Below are positions 1 through 7,859 of a stretch of DNA of 18,829 nt, piece after piece. Each line of letters starts with the position of its first letter. Position 1 is the first letter of the stretch. Under the pieces are notes generated by a model. That model worked only from the letters and a program-made list of their open reading frames with translations. It was not told where the DNA came from and ran no database searches. The DNA lies in assembly GCA_045600765.1 (NCBI GenBank), contig JAZRYM010000038.1:1-18829 (forward strand), written 5' to 3'. The position numbers and the translations under genes were made by a program. The stretch comes from RGIG426 sp045600765. Its GTDB lineage: Bacteria; Bacillota; Clostridia; Oscillospirales; Acutalibacteraceae.

Positions 1-17
1 CTCGGCTTCGTTAGCCC

Positions 18-46
18 TTGACGAACGCTCTTGCTCGTGCTACAAT
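18..46 (+). promoter_or_regulatory. Sigma-A-type promoter of the DMT transporter gene
   Basis: A TTGACG -35 box (18-23) and a TACAAT -10 box (41-46) are separated by 17 bases. The start codon of the transporter lies about 34 bases further on, so this is its likely promoter. Confidence 0.75.
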
Positions 47-79
47 AAATGCGGATTTTGCAAAAGGGAGGCGATTTTT

Positions 80-1051
80 TTGTCGTGGTTTGTCTTTGCC
101 CTGCTGTGCGTCGGCGCGTGGGGTTGCGCGGACTTGTTTTATAAAAAAAGTTCCGATGAACAAGACCGCTTTTCTCACCTGAAAATCGCCGTATGGGTCG
201 GGCTTGTGATGGGCGTATGCGCCCTCGTACTCCTGCCCTTTTCCGAAACGCTCAAAGCGGGTGACACCGCCGCCTTTTTCAAAAACGCCGTGCGCTATGC
301 GCCCGCATCGCTCTGTTATATCGCGTCGATGGTCATCGGCTATGCGGGACTGCGCTACCTCGAACTGTCGGTCGTCTCGCCGGTGCAAAACGCATCCGGC
401 GCACTCTCCGCGCTGTGTATGCTTGTCTTTTTCGCCGCCACCGGACGGATTACCGACATCCCGTCGGAATTTTCGCCCCTTGACCTCATCGGAACGGGGC
501 TTATCGTCGTTGGGATGATAGCGCTCGCCATCGCCGAACAAAAAAACGCCAAATCCGCCGACACCGACCCCGCCGCCGACAAAAAATACCGCATCGGTGC
601 GCTGGCGCTTCTCTTTCCGCTGCTCTACTGCGTGCTTGATACGGCGGGCACCGCCGCCGACGGCATTTTACTCAGCGACGATGCCGGGCTCGGGCTCGGC
701 GAGCTGGACGTGCTCGTGCTGTATGGGTTGACCTTTTTCGCCGCCGGTCTGGTCGCGTGGGCGGTGCTTTGGGCGAAAGAAAAACGCGCCTACAACCCCT
801 TTGCCAAAACGGAATACTCCAAAGCCACCGCCGCTTTGTGCGAGGAGGGCGGACAGATATTTTACGTCTATGCCATGGCGGCAAAACCGATGCTCGCGGC
901 GCCGATGGTCGCCTCCTACTGCATCGTGTCGGTGCTCCTCTCCCACCTTGTACTGAAAGAGCGGTTGCCCCGCGCGCAAGCCGTCTGCGTTACGGTTGTG
1001 GTCGCCGGCATCCTCGCCCTCGGCATCGCCGAGGGACTGGCGGAAGCATAA
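80..1051 (+). CDS. EamA/DMT-superfamily membrane transporter
   Basis: A 323-residue polytopic membrane protein with about ten hydrophobic segments, arranged as two similar halves joined by a polar stretch near residues 155-168. This is the usual plan of drug/metabolite transporters of the EamA type, which export or import small metabolites across the cytoplasmic membrane. The C-terminal half keeps a typical EamA pattern, in which a helix containing SYCIVSVLLSHLVLKERL is followed by a last hydrophobic helix. I chose the TTG start at 80 because GGGAGG lies 8 bases upstream (66-71) and the protein then begins directly with the first helix. It has its own promoter and a terminator at 1099-1130, so it is a single-gene unit convergent with the large minus-strand operon. 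The substrate cannot be told from the sequence. A role in branched-chain acid or amino-acid transport is possible from position only. Confidence 0.85.
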   Translation: MSWFVFALLCVGAWGCADLFYKKSSDEQDRFSHLKIAVWVGLVMGVCALVLLPFSETLKAGDTAAFFKNAVRYAPASLCYIASMVIGYAGLRYLELSVVSPVQNASGALSALCMLVFFAATGRITDIPSEFSPLDLIGTGLIVVGMIALAIAEQKNAKSADTDPAADKKYRIGALALLFPLLYCVLDTAGTAADGILLSDDAGLGLGELDVLVLYGLTFFAAGLVAWAVLWAKEKRAYNPFAKTEYSKATAALCEEGGQIFYVYAMAAKPMLAAPMVASYCIVSVLLSHLVLKERLPRAQAVCVTVVVAGILALGIAEGLAEA

Positions 1052-1098
1052 AGCACCGCGCCAACAAACCTCTTAATTTTTCAATTTAATTCTTCATT

Positions 1099-1130
1099 AA
1101 AAAGAGCGATGCTTGCGCATCGCTCTTTTT
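1099..1130. terminator. Bidirectional intrinsic terminator
   Basis: A perfect 14-bp stem (1099-1112 with 1117-1130) closes on the tetraloop TTGC. The stem ends in AAAAA on the left and TTTTT on the right, so it can act as a rho-independent terminator on both strands. It sits between the ends of the convergent transporter gene and the minus-strand operon. Confidence 0.92.
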
Positions 1131-1146
1131 ATGTATATACCTTTTC

Positions 1147-2859
1147 CTATTGTTGTTTTTGCGATTCAATCCACGCCTGCATATCGCGGTCGCGGATGAC
1201 GGCGCGCTGAATTTTGCCGCTGAACGTCTTGGGAAGCGCGTCGGTAAATTCCACGATACGCGGATATTTATACGGCGCGGTGTTCACCTTGACGTAGGTT
1301 TGCAATTCTTTCACGAGTTCGGGACTGCCCTCAAACCCTTTGGCGAGCACAATGGTCGCTTTCACAAGGAACCCGCGAATGCCGTCGGGGTCGGGCACGC
1401 CTGTCACGGCGACTTCCGCCACGGAAGCGTGCTCCATCAGCACGCTTTCAATCTCAAACGGGCCAATCCGATAGCCGGACGACTTAATGACGTCGTCCCC
1501 ACGGCCGACGAAGCGGAACATCCCGTGTTCGTCGCGGTAGGCGCGGTCGCCGGTGTGATAAAACCCGTTGCGATAGGCTTCGGCGGTCTCTTTCGCGTTC
1601 TCGTTGTAACTGGAAAGCAAGCCAAACGGGCGGTTTTCAATGCTCTCGGCACGGACGCAAATCTCGCCCACCGTGCCGCGCTGTGCCTGCTCGTCGTTCG
1701 CGTCTAAGATATGCACGTCAAACCCGGGCGACGGATAGCCGAGCGCACCGGGCACCGGCTCCATAAACGGCGCAAAGGTGGCAATGCACACGGGCGTTTC
1801 GCTTTGACCGAATCCCTCATGGATTTTAAGGCCGGTCGCCTCGTACCATTTGTTGAAAATTTCGGGGTTGAGCGCCTCGCCGGCGGTGCAACAATGGGTG
1901 AGCGCGGACAAGTCGTATTTCGACACGTCGCATTGGAGCATCATCCGATACATCGTCGGCGGCACGCAGAAGGTGGTCACCTTGTACTTTTCGAGCATCG
2001 TCAGGATGTTGTCACCGTTGAACTTGTCAAAATCATAGATTAAAAGCGCGGTTTCGCCCATCCATTGCCCGTACATTTTGCCCCAAAAGCACTTCATCCA
2101 GCCGGAATCGGACACGGTAAAATGCAATCCGCCATCCACCACGCGATGCCAAAACACGCCGGTCGCAATGTGCCCGAGCGGGTAACGGAAATCGTGGGTG
2201 ATAATTTTGGGATAGCCGGTCGTGCCGGAGGTGAACGCAATCATCGAGGTGTCGGTGCCGCCGGCATAATCGTCGCCGGTCGGCTTGTCGAACGAAAACG
2301 GCACATCGGCGATTTCCGCTTCCAAATCAATCCATCCGGGAATTTGTTTGCCCTTGGTGACGAATTTCATCTCCACCGTCTCGTACTGCCCCTCACCCTT
2401 GTCGAAGTAATCGGTGCAGTCGCCGTCGGCGGTGATAATGACCGCTTTGACTTTCGCCGCGTTACAGCGATAGACGTAGTCTTTCGCCATAAGCATATTG
2501 GTCGCGGGCACCAAAATCGCGCCGAGCTTGTGCATTCCGAGCAGTAAGAACCAGAACCAGTAACTGCGTTTGAGCACCATCAGCACGCGGTCGCCCTTGC
2601 GGATACCCTTTTCGTACAGATACCGCGCGGCGCGGTCGGACTCGCGTTTCAAGTCGCCAAAGGTATACACGCGCTCCTCAAATTCGTTGGAAACCCAAAC
2701 CATCGCACGCTTATCGGGTTTTTCCGCCGCCAACACGTCGATGACGTCATAGGCGAAGTTGAACCCGTCGGGACAGGTGATATGATAATTTTCATGTAGG
2801 TCTTCATAACTCGTGAACGAGTCACGCGAACGACCGGTAAATTTTTCATAAATAGCCAT
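1147..2859 (-). CDS. Acyl-CoA synthetase, AMP-forming (medium/branched-chain ACSM-like)
   Basis: A 570-residue adenylate-forming ligase that should activate a carboxylic acid with ATP to an acyl-adenylate and then to acyl-CoA. Visible motifs are the phosphate loop FTSGTTGYPK (209-218), GFGQSET (349-355), YHTGD (434-438), the hinge region GRGDDVIKSSGYRIGP (452-467) and the C-terminal catalytic lysine in FSGKI (K549). The overall pattern resembles the medium-chain/Macs group rather than acetyl-CoA synthetase or long-chain ligases. That group includes enzymes acting on short branched acids, so isobutyrate, isovalerate or 2-methylbutyrate are plausible substrates here (inferred). The ATG start is supported by AGGAG about 8 bases upstream. 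It is the last gene of the operon, 24 bases after the XRE-cupin gene, and ends before the bidirectional terminator. Family assignment is secure; the substrate is not. Confidence 0.93.
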   Translation of the reverse strand: MAIYEKFTGRSRDSFTSYEDLHENYHITCPDGFNFAYDVIDVLAAEKPDKRAMVWVSNEFEERVYTFGDLKRESDRAARYLYEKGIRKGDRVLMVLKRSYWFWFLLLGMHKLGAILVPATNMLMAKDYVYRCNAAKVKAVIITADGDCTDYFDKGEGQYETVEMKFVTKGKQIPGWIDLEAEIADVPFSFDKPTGDDYAGGTDTSMIAFTSGTTGYPKIITHDFRYPLGHIATGVFWHRVVDGGLHFTVSDSGWMKCFWGKMYGQWMGETALLIYDFDKFNGDNILTMLEKYKVTTFCVPPTMYRMMLQCDVSKYDLSALTHCCTAGEALNPEIFNKWYEATGLKIHEGFGQSETPVCIATFAPFMEPVPGALGYPSPGFDVHILDANDEQAQRGTVGEICVRAESIENRPFGLLSSYNENAKETAEAYRNGFYHTGDRAYRDEHGMFRFVGRGDDVIKSSGYRIGPFEIESVLMEHASVAEVAVTGVPDPDGIRGFLVKATIVLAKGFEGSPELVKELQTYVKVNTAPYKYPRIVEFTDALPKTFSGKIQRAVIRDRDMQAWIESQKQQ

Positions 2860-2883
2860 AATTTAACTCCTAAACGCGCGAAA

Positions 2884-3435
2884 TCATTTGAGAACAATCG
2901 CCAAAAACCGGGCGGGTTTGTCGCCGAGCACCTGCATCGCGTGCGGCAACGACGAATCAAAATACACGCTGTCGCCGGCGGACAAGTCGTAGGTGGTGTC
3001 GCCGAGGAAAAACCGCAGTTCGCCCGACAGCAGGTAGTTGAACTCCTGCCCCTCGTGGCTGTTTAAGTGCGGCTCTTTTTCGCTCGGGTCAACCGTCACG
3101 AGAAGCGGTTCCGCCTTTTTGCCGCGGAAAGTCAGCGCCAAGTGCTTGTAGTTGTAGTCCTTGTTGCGGGTGACGGAAAATCCTTTACCCGCTTTGACTA
3201 CCGAGCACATAGACAGTTTCGGCGATTCCCCGCTCAAAATGTCCAGCACATCCACGCCGAACAATCCGGCGGCGTTGTAGAGAAAACTGAACGAGAAATC
3301 CAGTTCGCCGTTTTCATAGGCACGGTATTCCTCCTCGGAAATCTCCAACTTTTCCGCCGCCTGCGCGGTGGTGAGTTCACAAACGTCACGCAGCGCCATT
3401 AGGCGCTGGCCGATCTCTTTCAGTTGTTCGGTCAT
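2884..3435 (-). CDS. XRE-family HTH regulator with C-terminal cupin domain
   Basis: A 183-residue cytoplasmic transcription-factor-like protein. Residues about 8-65 form an XRE/lambda-repressor-type helix-turn-helix (LTTAQAAEKLEISEEEYRAYE). Residues about 110-180 form a small cupin barrel with likely ligand or metal positions H127, E131 and H165. Proteins with this architecture usually bind DNA and sense a small molecule in the cupin pocket. The gene lies inside the operon between the oxidoreductase gamma subunit (29 bases upstream) and the acyl-CoA synthetase (24 bases downstream), with AAGGGGTG as ribosome binding site. From context it may sense a branched-chain acid, acyl-CoA or oxoacid and regulate this operon, but no operator is evident, so that is inference. 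Confidence 0.88.
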   Translation of the reverse strand: MTEQLKEIGQRLMALRDVCELTTAQAAEKLEISEEEYRAYENGELDFSFSFLYNAAGLFGVDVLDILSGESPKLSMCSVVKAGKGFSVTRNKDYNYKHLALTFRGKKAEPLLVTVDPSEKEPHLNSHEGQEFNYLLSGELRFFLGDTTYDLSAGDSVYFDSSLPHAMQVLGDKPARFLAIVLK

Positions 3436-3464
3436 ACGAACACCCCTTTGAAAAAATCAGAAAA

Positions 3465-3995
3465 TCAATAGTTGAAACCGAGTTCCAGCGCTTTTTTGTT
3501 GGAATCAATCAGATGCGCTTTCTTCGCCGGCACCATTTTGGCAAGCACCACGTCGGCGTCGTCCAGCGTCAACAGACCGGTTTTCGCCATCACGTGCCCG
3601 ATGAGAATCATATTTGCAAGACCGGGCAGGTTCTCGTCCGACGCCATTTGGGTCGCCGGAATGGGATACACTTCCACGTCGGAGCGGGTCACGTCACGGT
3701 CGATGAGGGACGAATCATAGAAAATCTGACCGCCCGAAACCGTCTCATTCTCGTATTTGTCGAGCGACGGGACGTTCATCGAGATAAGAATATCGGGATT
3801 GAGAACAATGGGCGAGCCGACCGGCTCATCGCTCAAAATCACCGAGCAGTTCGCCGTACCGCCGCGCATTTCCGGGCCATAGGAGGGAAGCCACGACAGT
3901 TCTTTGCCTTTCAGCAGACCGTCATACGCGAGGAATTTGCCGGAGAACAGAATACCCTGTCCGCCGAAACCGGTAATAAGAATTTGTTTTTGCAT
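3465..3995 (-). CDS. 2-oxoacid:ferredoxin oxidoreductase, gamma subunit
   Basis: A 176-residue protein of the pyruvate/ketoisovalerate oxidoreductase catalytic gamma family. It opens with the typical ILITGFGGQGILFSG motif (5-19) and carries SYGPEMRGGTANC (38-50), both hallmarks of the gamma subunit of VOR/KOR/IOR enzymes. With the alpha, beta and ferredoxin-type subunits encoded just upstream it would complete a four-subunit oxidoreductase. That enzyme interconverts a 2-oxoacid plus CoA with acyl-CoA, CO2 and reduced ferredoxin. The length is normal for the family. The start codon lies one base past the stop of the beta-subunit gene, and the AAGGAGGAGA ribosome binding site lies within the end of that gene, which suggests coupled translation. 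Confidence 0.93.
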   Translation of the reverse strand: MQKQILITGFGGQGILFSGKFLAYDGLLKGKELSWLPSYGPEMRGGTANCSVILSDEPVGSPIVLNPDILISMNVPSLDKYENETVSGGQIFYDSSLIDRDVTRSDVEVYPIPATQMASDENLPGLANMILIGHVMAKTGLLTLDDADVVLAKMVPAKKAHLIDSNKKALELGFNY

Positions 3996-3996
3996 C

Positions 3997-4746
3997 TTAT
4001 TTCTCCTCCTTCGCCGTAATGTCTTTGTATACGCCGAGCGGATAATACGGAAGCATATTTTCTTCCAGCCAGTTCAGCGCTTTATCCGGCGCCATACCCC
4101 AGTTGGTCGGGCAGGTGGAAACCACCTCAATCAGCGAGAAGCCTTTGCCCTCAATCTGGTTTTGGAACGCCTTTTTAATGGCTTTTTTGGCTTTTTTGAT
4201 GTTTTGCACGTTGTTGACCGCAACCCGTTCGAGGTACGCCGCGCCGTCCACATTGGAAAGCAGTTCGCACACTTTAATCGGGTAACCGACTTTGTCCACG
4301 TCACGGCCGTACGGCGACGTTTGGGTGACCTGACCCGGCAGGGTGGTCGGCGCCATCTGACCGCCGGTCATACCGTAAATCGCGTTGTTGACGAAGATAA
4401 CGGTGATGTTCTCGCGGCGACCCGCCGAGTGCACCGTCTCCGCCGTACCGATGGCGGCGAGGTCGCCGTCACCCTGGTAGGTGAACACGATGTTGTTCGG
4501 GTCGGAGCGTTTCACGCCCGTCGCCACCGCCGGTGCGCGGCCGTGCGCCGCCTGCACCATATCGCAGTTGAAATAGTTGTAAGAGAACACGGAGCAACCG
4601 ACGGAAGCCACACCGATGGTGCGTCCGCGGATACCGAGTTCGTCAATCGCTTCCGCCACCAGGCGGTGAATAATGCCGTGGGTGCAACCCGGGCAGTAGT
4701 GCAACGGCGCTTCGGTCAGCGCCTGCGGTTTTTCAAAAACAGTCAT
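3997..4746 (-). CDS. 2-oxoacid:ferredoxin oxidoreductase, beta (thiamine diphosphate) subunit
   Basis: A 249-residue TPP-binding subunit. CPGCTHG near the N-terminus (18-24) holds the cluster-associated cysteines C18 and C21. GVASVGCSVF (45-54) holds a third cysteine. The thiamine-diphosphate/Mg motif runs from GDGDLAAIG (92-100) to VNNAIYGMTGGQ (119-130). These are the standard features of the beta subunit of VOR/KOR-type enzymes. Its ATG overlaps the stop of the alpha-subunit gene by one base (TAATG), so the two are very likely translationally coupled. The length is typical for KorB/VorA-like proteins. Substrate choice among branched-chain oxoacids, 2-oxoglutarate and others is not fixed by this subunit alone. 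Confidence 0.94.
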   Translation of the reverse strand: MTVFEKPQALTEAPLHYCPGCTHGIIHRLVAEAIDELGIRGRTIGVASVGCSVFSYNYFNCDMVQAAHGRAPAVATGVKRSDPNNIVFTYQGDGDLAAIGTAETVHSAGRRENITVIFVNNAIYGMTGGQMAPTTLPGQVTQTSPYGRDVDKVGYPIKVCELLSNVDGAAYLERVAVNNVQNIKKAKKAIKKAFQNQIEGKGFSLIEVVSTCPTNWGMAPDKALNWLEENMLPYYPLGVYKDITAKEEK

Positions 4747-5813
4747 TATTCGGCACCTCCGATTTCCACAGCTTTTTCAATGGAATCCAACACGTTTTTG
4801 GTGGTCGGAATCATACCGCCCACGCGGTTGCACAAAAGCACCGGCTTTTTGCAACGGGTGGCGAGTTCCACGTCTTCCACCATTTGACCCATCGACAGTT
4901 CGACCGAGACAAACGCTTTCACGCGGTCGGCGGCGGCATTGAGCACCGCTTTCGGGAACGGCCACAGGGTAATCGGGCGAATCATACCCACTTTGATGCC
5001 CTTTTTGCGCGCTTCATCAATCGCGTTTTTGGACACGCGCGCGGCAACGCCGAACGCCACGACACAGTACTCCGCATCGTCCATCAGGTATTCCTCATAC
5101 ATCACTTCGTCGCGCTCAATTTGCGCGTACCGCTCAAACCGCTCAAAGTTGAGGCGTTCAAGCGTTTCGGGGTCCATCAAAAGCGAGTTGACGATGTTCG
5201 GCTCGCGCTCGCATTTGGTGCCGGTCAGCGCCCACGGTTTGTCGTAGGAGTTGACAACGCCCTGGTCGAGCGACACCGGCTCCATCATCTGCCCCATCGT
5301 GCCGTCGGCGAGCAACATCGAGGTCATACGATACTTGTCGGCGAGGTCGAACCCTTTGAAGGTGAGGTTGACCATCTCCTGCACCGAGTTCGGCGCAAGA
5401 ACAATCATATGGAAGTCGCCGTGACCCGCGCCGCGGGTGGCGTGGAAGTAGTCCGACTGCGACGGCTGAATACCGCCGAGGCCCGGGCCGCCGCGCTGCA
5501 CGTTGACGACGAGCGCCGGCAAGTCGCACCCCGCGAGGTAAGACAACCCCTCGCTTTTCAGCGAAATCCCGGGCGAAGAACTACTGGTCATCACGCGTTT
5601 ACCCGTCGAGGAAACGCCGATGACCATATTGATGGCGGCGATTTCGCTTTCTGCCTGCAAAAACACGCCGTCCACTTTGGGCATCCGTTTGGACATATAC
5701 GCCGCGACCTCCGTCTGCGGCGTAATCGGGTAACCGAAGTAGTGGCGGCAACCCGCCATAATCGCCGCTTCCGCGAGCGCTTCGTTGCCCTTCATAAGAA
5801 CCTTATCGGCCAT
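4746..5813 (-). CDS. vorB: 2-oxoacid:ferredoxin oxidoreductase, alpha subunit (VorB type, 3-methyl-2-oxobutanoate)
   Basis: A 355-residue alpha subunit. The N-terminal pyrimidine-binding domain contains GYPITPQTEVA (23-33) and the segment EGLSYLAGCDLPALVVNVQRGGPG typical of this family. The C-terminal part (about 250-355) is the transketolase-C-like domain. The opening MKGNEALAEAAI and the overall pattern match clostridial proteins annotated as 3-methyl-2-oxobutanoate dehydrogenase subunit VorB, which is why I give that symbol. The enzyme links branched-chain 2-oxoacids (2-oxoisovalerate, 2-oxoisocaproate, 3-methyl-2-oxovalerate) to their acyl-CoAs with ferredoxin as electron carrier. In anaerobes it can run in either direction. 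A neighbouring branched-chain aminotransferase and acyl-CoA ligases support branched-chain substrates. An alternative is a KOR with broader range. Confidence 0.92.
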   Translation of the reverse strand: MADKVLMKGNEALAEAAIMAGCRHYFGYPITPQTEVAAYMSKRMPKVDGVFLQAESEIAAINMVIGVSSTGKRVMTSSSSPGISLKSEGLSYLAGCDLPALVVNVQRGGPGLGGIQPSQSDYFHATRGAGHGDFHMIVLAPNSVQEMVNLTFKGFDLADKYRMTSMLLADGTMGQMMEPVSLDQGVVNSYDKPWALTGTKCEREPNIVNSLLMDPETLERLNFERFERYAQIERDEVMYEEYLMDDAEYCVVAFGVAARVSKNAIDEARKKGIKVGMIRPITLWPFPKAVLNAAADRVKAFVSVELSMGQMVEDVELATRCKKPVLLCNRVGGMIPTTKNVLDSIEKAVEIGGAE

Positions 5814-5831
5814 GGTAAAAAACCTCCTTCT

Positions 5832-6038
5832 TTACTTTTCCACCGTAATCACGCAATCGGGGCACATCGTCGCGCAAAACGCGCAACCGATGCATTCGTC
5901 GGGATTGGTGCATCCCGCCGGATGATACCCTTTGCCGTTGATAACGTCTTCTGCCAGCGCCACAATGTGTTTCGGGCACGCGCCGACGCACAGCCCGCAA
6001 CCTTTGCAACGCTCTTTGTCAAATGTGACTTTTGCCAT
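5832..6038 (-). CDS. 2-oxoacid:ferredoxin oxidoreductase, delta (2[4Fe-4S] ferredoxin-like) subunit
   Basis: A 68-residue iron-sulfur protein with two cluster motifs: CKGCGLCVGACP in the first half and CIGCAFCATMCPDC in the second. Each has the CxxCxxCxxxC(P) pattern that binds a [4Fe-4S] cluster. An additional cysteine (GCTNPDE) lies in the linker. It should be the electron-transfer subunit that passes electrons between the alpha/beta active site and cellular ferredoxin. I start it at the ATG at 6038, not at the ORF limit at 6083, because AGGAGG (6048-6053) lies 9 bases upstream and the shorter protein begins with the family-typical MAKVTFDKERCKGCG. It is 18 bases ahead of vorB. Confidence 0.94.
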   Translation of the reverse strand: MAKVTFDKERCKGCGLCVGACPKHIVALAEDVINGKGYHPAGCTNPDECIGCAFCATMCPDCVITVEK

Positions 6039-6064
6039 AATGAAAATCCTCCTATTCCGTAGCG

Positions 6065-6781
6065 TCAGCACCCACGCGCCCACGCTTGTTTTACATAGAG
6101 AGACAAGGGAAACAAGTTTTCGATTTTTCCCGTCAATTCCGGAAGCAACTCCGCTTTAACGGTGGTCATCACAAGGGGCAACCCCGTCTTTTTCGCAATC
6201 TCGGCGGCGTAATCCCGCGAGGACAGCACGTCCTCGGCGGTCGTCTCGTCGCCCAAATTGGAGTTGTTCACAATGCCGGTAAACCGGATATTTCCCGCTT
6301 GCTCGATTTCGCGCATTACTTCCACCGCGTCCGCGCCCGTGCGGGTGAGCGGACGGTATTTGTTGATAACCAGTAACATCGCGTAATCGTTTTCGCGGAC
6401 AATCGACTCCGCATACCGCCCGAGTGCGAGCGCGCCGCGGTCGTCGCCGCCCACGTCCACCACCGCCGTCAGGTCGGGGTTGTCCAAAATCGCGTACGTC
6501 TCCGCCGGCAGGGCGGGCACGTCCACGTTGGAGTTGGCGTAGGGCGACACAATCAGCCGCACACCCGCGTCTTGCAGAAGCCCCTCCGCATCTTTCGTGC
6601 GGAAATAGGGGTTCACAATATCGAGGTCGGCAATCGCCACCTGCGCGCGCGTTTCTCTGAGCGCGAGCGCGGCATTGACGGCGATATTCGTCTTGCCCGA
6701 GCCGTAGTGTCCGGCGAACAGCGTCACCCGTTTCGGAGGCTGCCCGCCGAACAGCGGATAGTCGTGATACAGCGTACTCAA
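6065..6781 (-). CDS. MinD/ParA-like P-loop ATPase of unknown role
   Basis: A protein of about 238 residues with a SIMIBI-class nucleotide-binding fold. GHYGSGKT (24-31) is the Walker A motif, IADLDIVNPYFR corresponds to the switch I-like segment, and VVDVGGDDRGA is a Walker B-like stretch. It resembles cytosolic MinD/CobQ-type ATPases. The role is unknown; plausible ones are iron-sulfur cluster delivery or maturation of the adjacent oxidoreductase, by analogy with Mrp/ApbC-type scaffolds. I saw no CxxC pair to support direct cluster binding. The start is uncertain. A TTG at 6781 overlaps the aminotransferase stop (TTGA) and has GGGTG 8 bases upstream; another TTG at 6796 lacks a good ribosome site. 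The gene ends 26 bases before the ferredoxin-subunit gene. Confidence 0.82.
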   Translation of the reverse strand: MSTLYHDYPLFGGQPPKRVTLFAGHYGSGKTNIAVNAALALRETRAQVAIADLDIVNPYFRTKDAEGLLQDAGVRLIVSPYANSNVDVPALPAETYAILDNPDLTAVVDVGGDDRGALALGRYAESIVRENDYAMLLVINKYRPLTRTGADAVEVMREIEQAGNIRFTGIVNNSNLGDETTAEDVLSSRDYAAEIAKKTGLPLVMTTVKAELLPELTGKIENLFPLSLYVKQAWARGC

Positions 6782-7845
6782 ATGACTTTCACCCAATCAA
6801 ACGGGTCGGCAACGGTGCCGCCCTGGATGCCGGTGATGGCATCGTACAGTTTTTGGCTGACCGGACCGATGTCGCCGCCGTTGATGGTCATCACATCGTC
6901 TTTGTAGCGCAGTTTGCCCACCGGGGAGATGACCGCCGCGGTACCCGAACCGAAGCACTCTTCCAGTTTGCCGGTTTTTTGCGCTTCCAGCAGTTCGTCC
7001 ACCGAGACAAGGCGCTCTTCCACCGTCATACCCCAGCTCTTGCACAGTTCGATAACCGAATTGCGGGTGATGCCGGGGAGAATGGAGCCGTTGAGCATCG
7101 GGGTCACGATTTTGCCGTCGATTTTGAAGAAGATGTTCATCGCGCCCACTTCTTCGATGTATTTGCGCTCCACACCGTCGAGCCACAGCACTTGGGAGTA
7201 GCCGTCGTCGTGCGCTTTCACCTGCGCCGCGAGGGACGCCGCGTAGTTGCCGCCGGTTTTGGCAAAGCCCATACCGCCGCGCACCGCACGGACGTAGTCG
7301 TCCTCAATCCAGATGCCGACCGGTTCAAGACCGCTCGCGTAATACGCGCCCGACGGGGAGAGGATGATGATGAATTTGTAGGTCTGCGACGGCGCCACGC
7401 CGAGGAACGAGTCGGTCGCAATGATGAACGGGCGAATATACAAGGACGTGCCCGGCGCGGACGGAATCCAATCCTCATCCACTTTCACGACAGCGGCAAC
7501 CGCTTCCACAAAGTCCTCCTCCGGCAACTGCGGGATGCACAGACGTTTGTTGGAATCGTTGGTGCGGCGCGCGTTCATAATCGGGCGGAACAAGCGGGCT
7601 TTACCGTCCGCACCGCGGTAGGCTTTAAGCCCTTCAAACATCTCCTGCCCATAGTGGAACACCATGCACGCCGGCGAGAGGGACAAATCTTGGAACGGGA
7701 CGATGCGCGGGTCGTGCCAGCCTTTGCCCTCGGTGTAATCCATCACAAACATATGGTCGGTAAAGACTTTACCGAAACCCAGTTTGCTCTGGTCTTGGGG
7801 TTTTTCTTTCGGGGTTTGCGTTTTCGTGATTTGAATGTTCAACAT
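6778..7845 (-). CDS. ilvE: Branched-chain amino acid aminotransferase
   Basis: A 355-residue class IV (fold type IV) PLP-dependent aminotransferase. It transfers amino groups between glutamate and the 2-oxoacids of valine, leucine and isoleucine in the cytoplasm. The PLP lysine is K196 in GFAKTGGNYAAS. The segments FHYGQEMFEGLKAY (63-76) and LWLDGVERKYIEEVGAMN also match the long-form BCAT family, whose usual length is about 350-360. The ATG is preceded by GAAAGGAG. The gene starts 14 bases after the fusion gene's stop and overlaps the ATPase gene by four bases. Between an acyl-CoA ligase and VOR it would either make amino acids from oxoacids produced by reductive carboxylation or start their degradation; the T-box favours synthesis. 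Confidence 0.95.
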   Translation of the reverse strand: MLNIQITKTQTPKEKPQDQSKLGFGKVFTDHMFVMDYTEGKGWHDPRIVPFQDLSLSPACMVFHYGQEMFEGLKAYRGADGKARLFRPIMNARRTNDSNKRLCIPQLPEEDFVEAVAAVVKVDEDWIPSAPGTSLYIRPFIIATDSFLGVAPSQTYKFIIILSPSGAYYASGLEPVGIWIEDDYVRAVRGGMGFAKTGGNYAASLAAQVKAHDDGYSQVLWLDGVERKYIEEVGAMNIFFKIDGKIVTPMLNGSILPGITRNSVIELCKSWGMTVEERLVSVDELLEAQKTGKLEECFGSGTAAVISPVGKLRYKDDVMTINGGDIGPVSQKLYDAITGIQGGTVADPFDWVKVI

Positions 7846-7859
7846 ATCTAAAACTCCTT

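Noticed and set aside
4884..6062. A 392-codon plus-strand open frame opposite vorB and the ferredoxin subunit.
   Set aside because: It has the same His/Arg-rich shadow composition, no ribosome site of note, and lies over genes with clear motifs on the other strand.
6039..6083. A longer ferredoxin-subunit start at 6083.
   Set aside because: It would add 15 residues upstream of the family-typical N-terminus, cover the AGGAGG ribosome site and overlap the ATPase gene.
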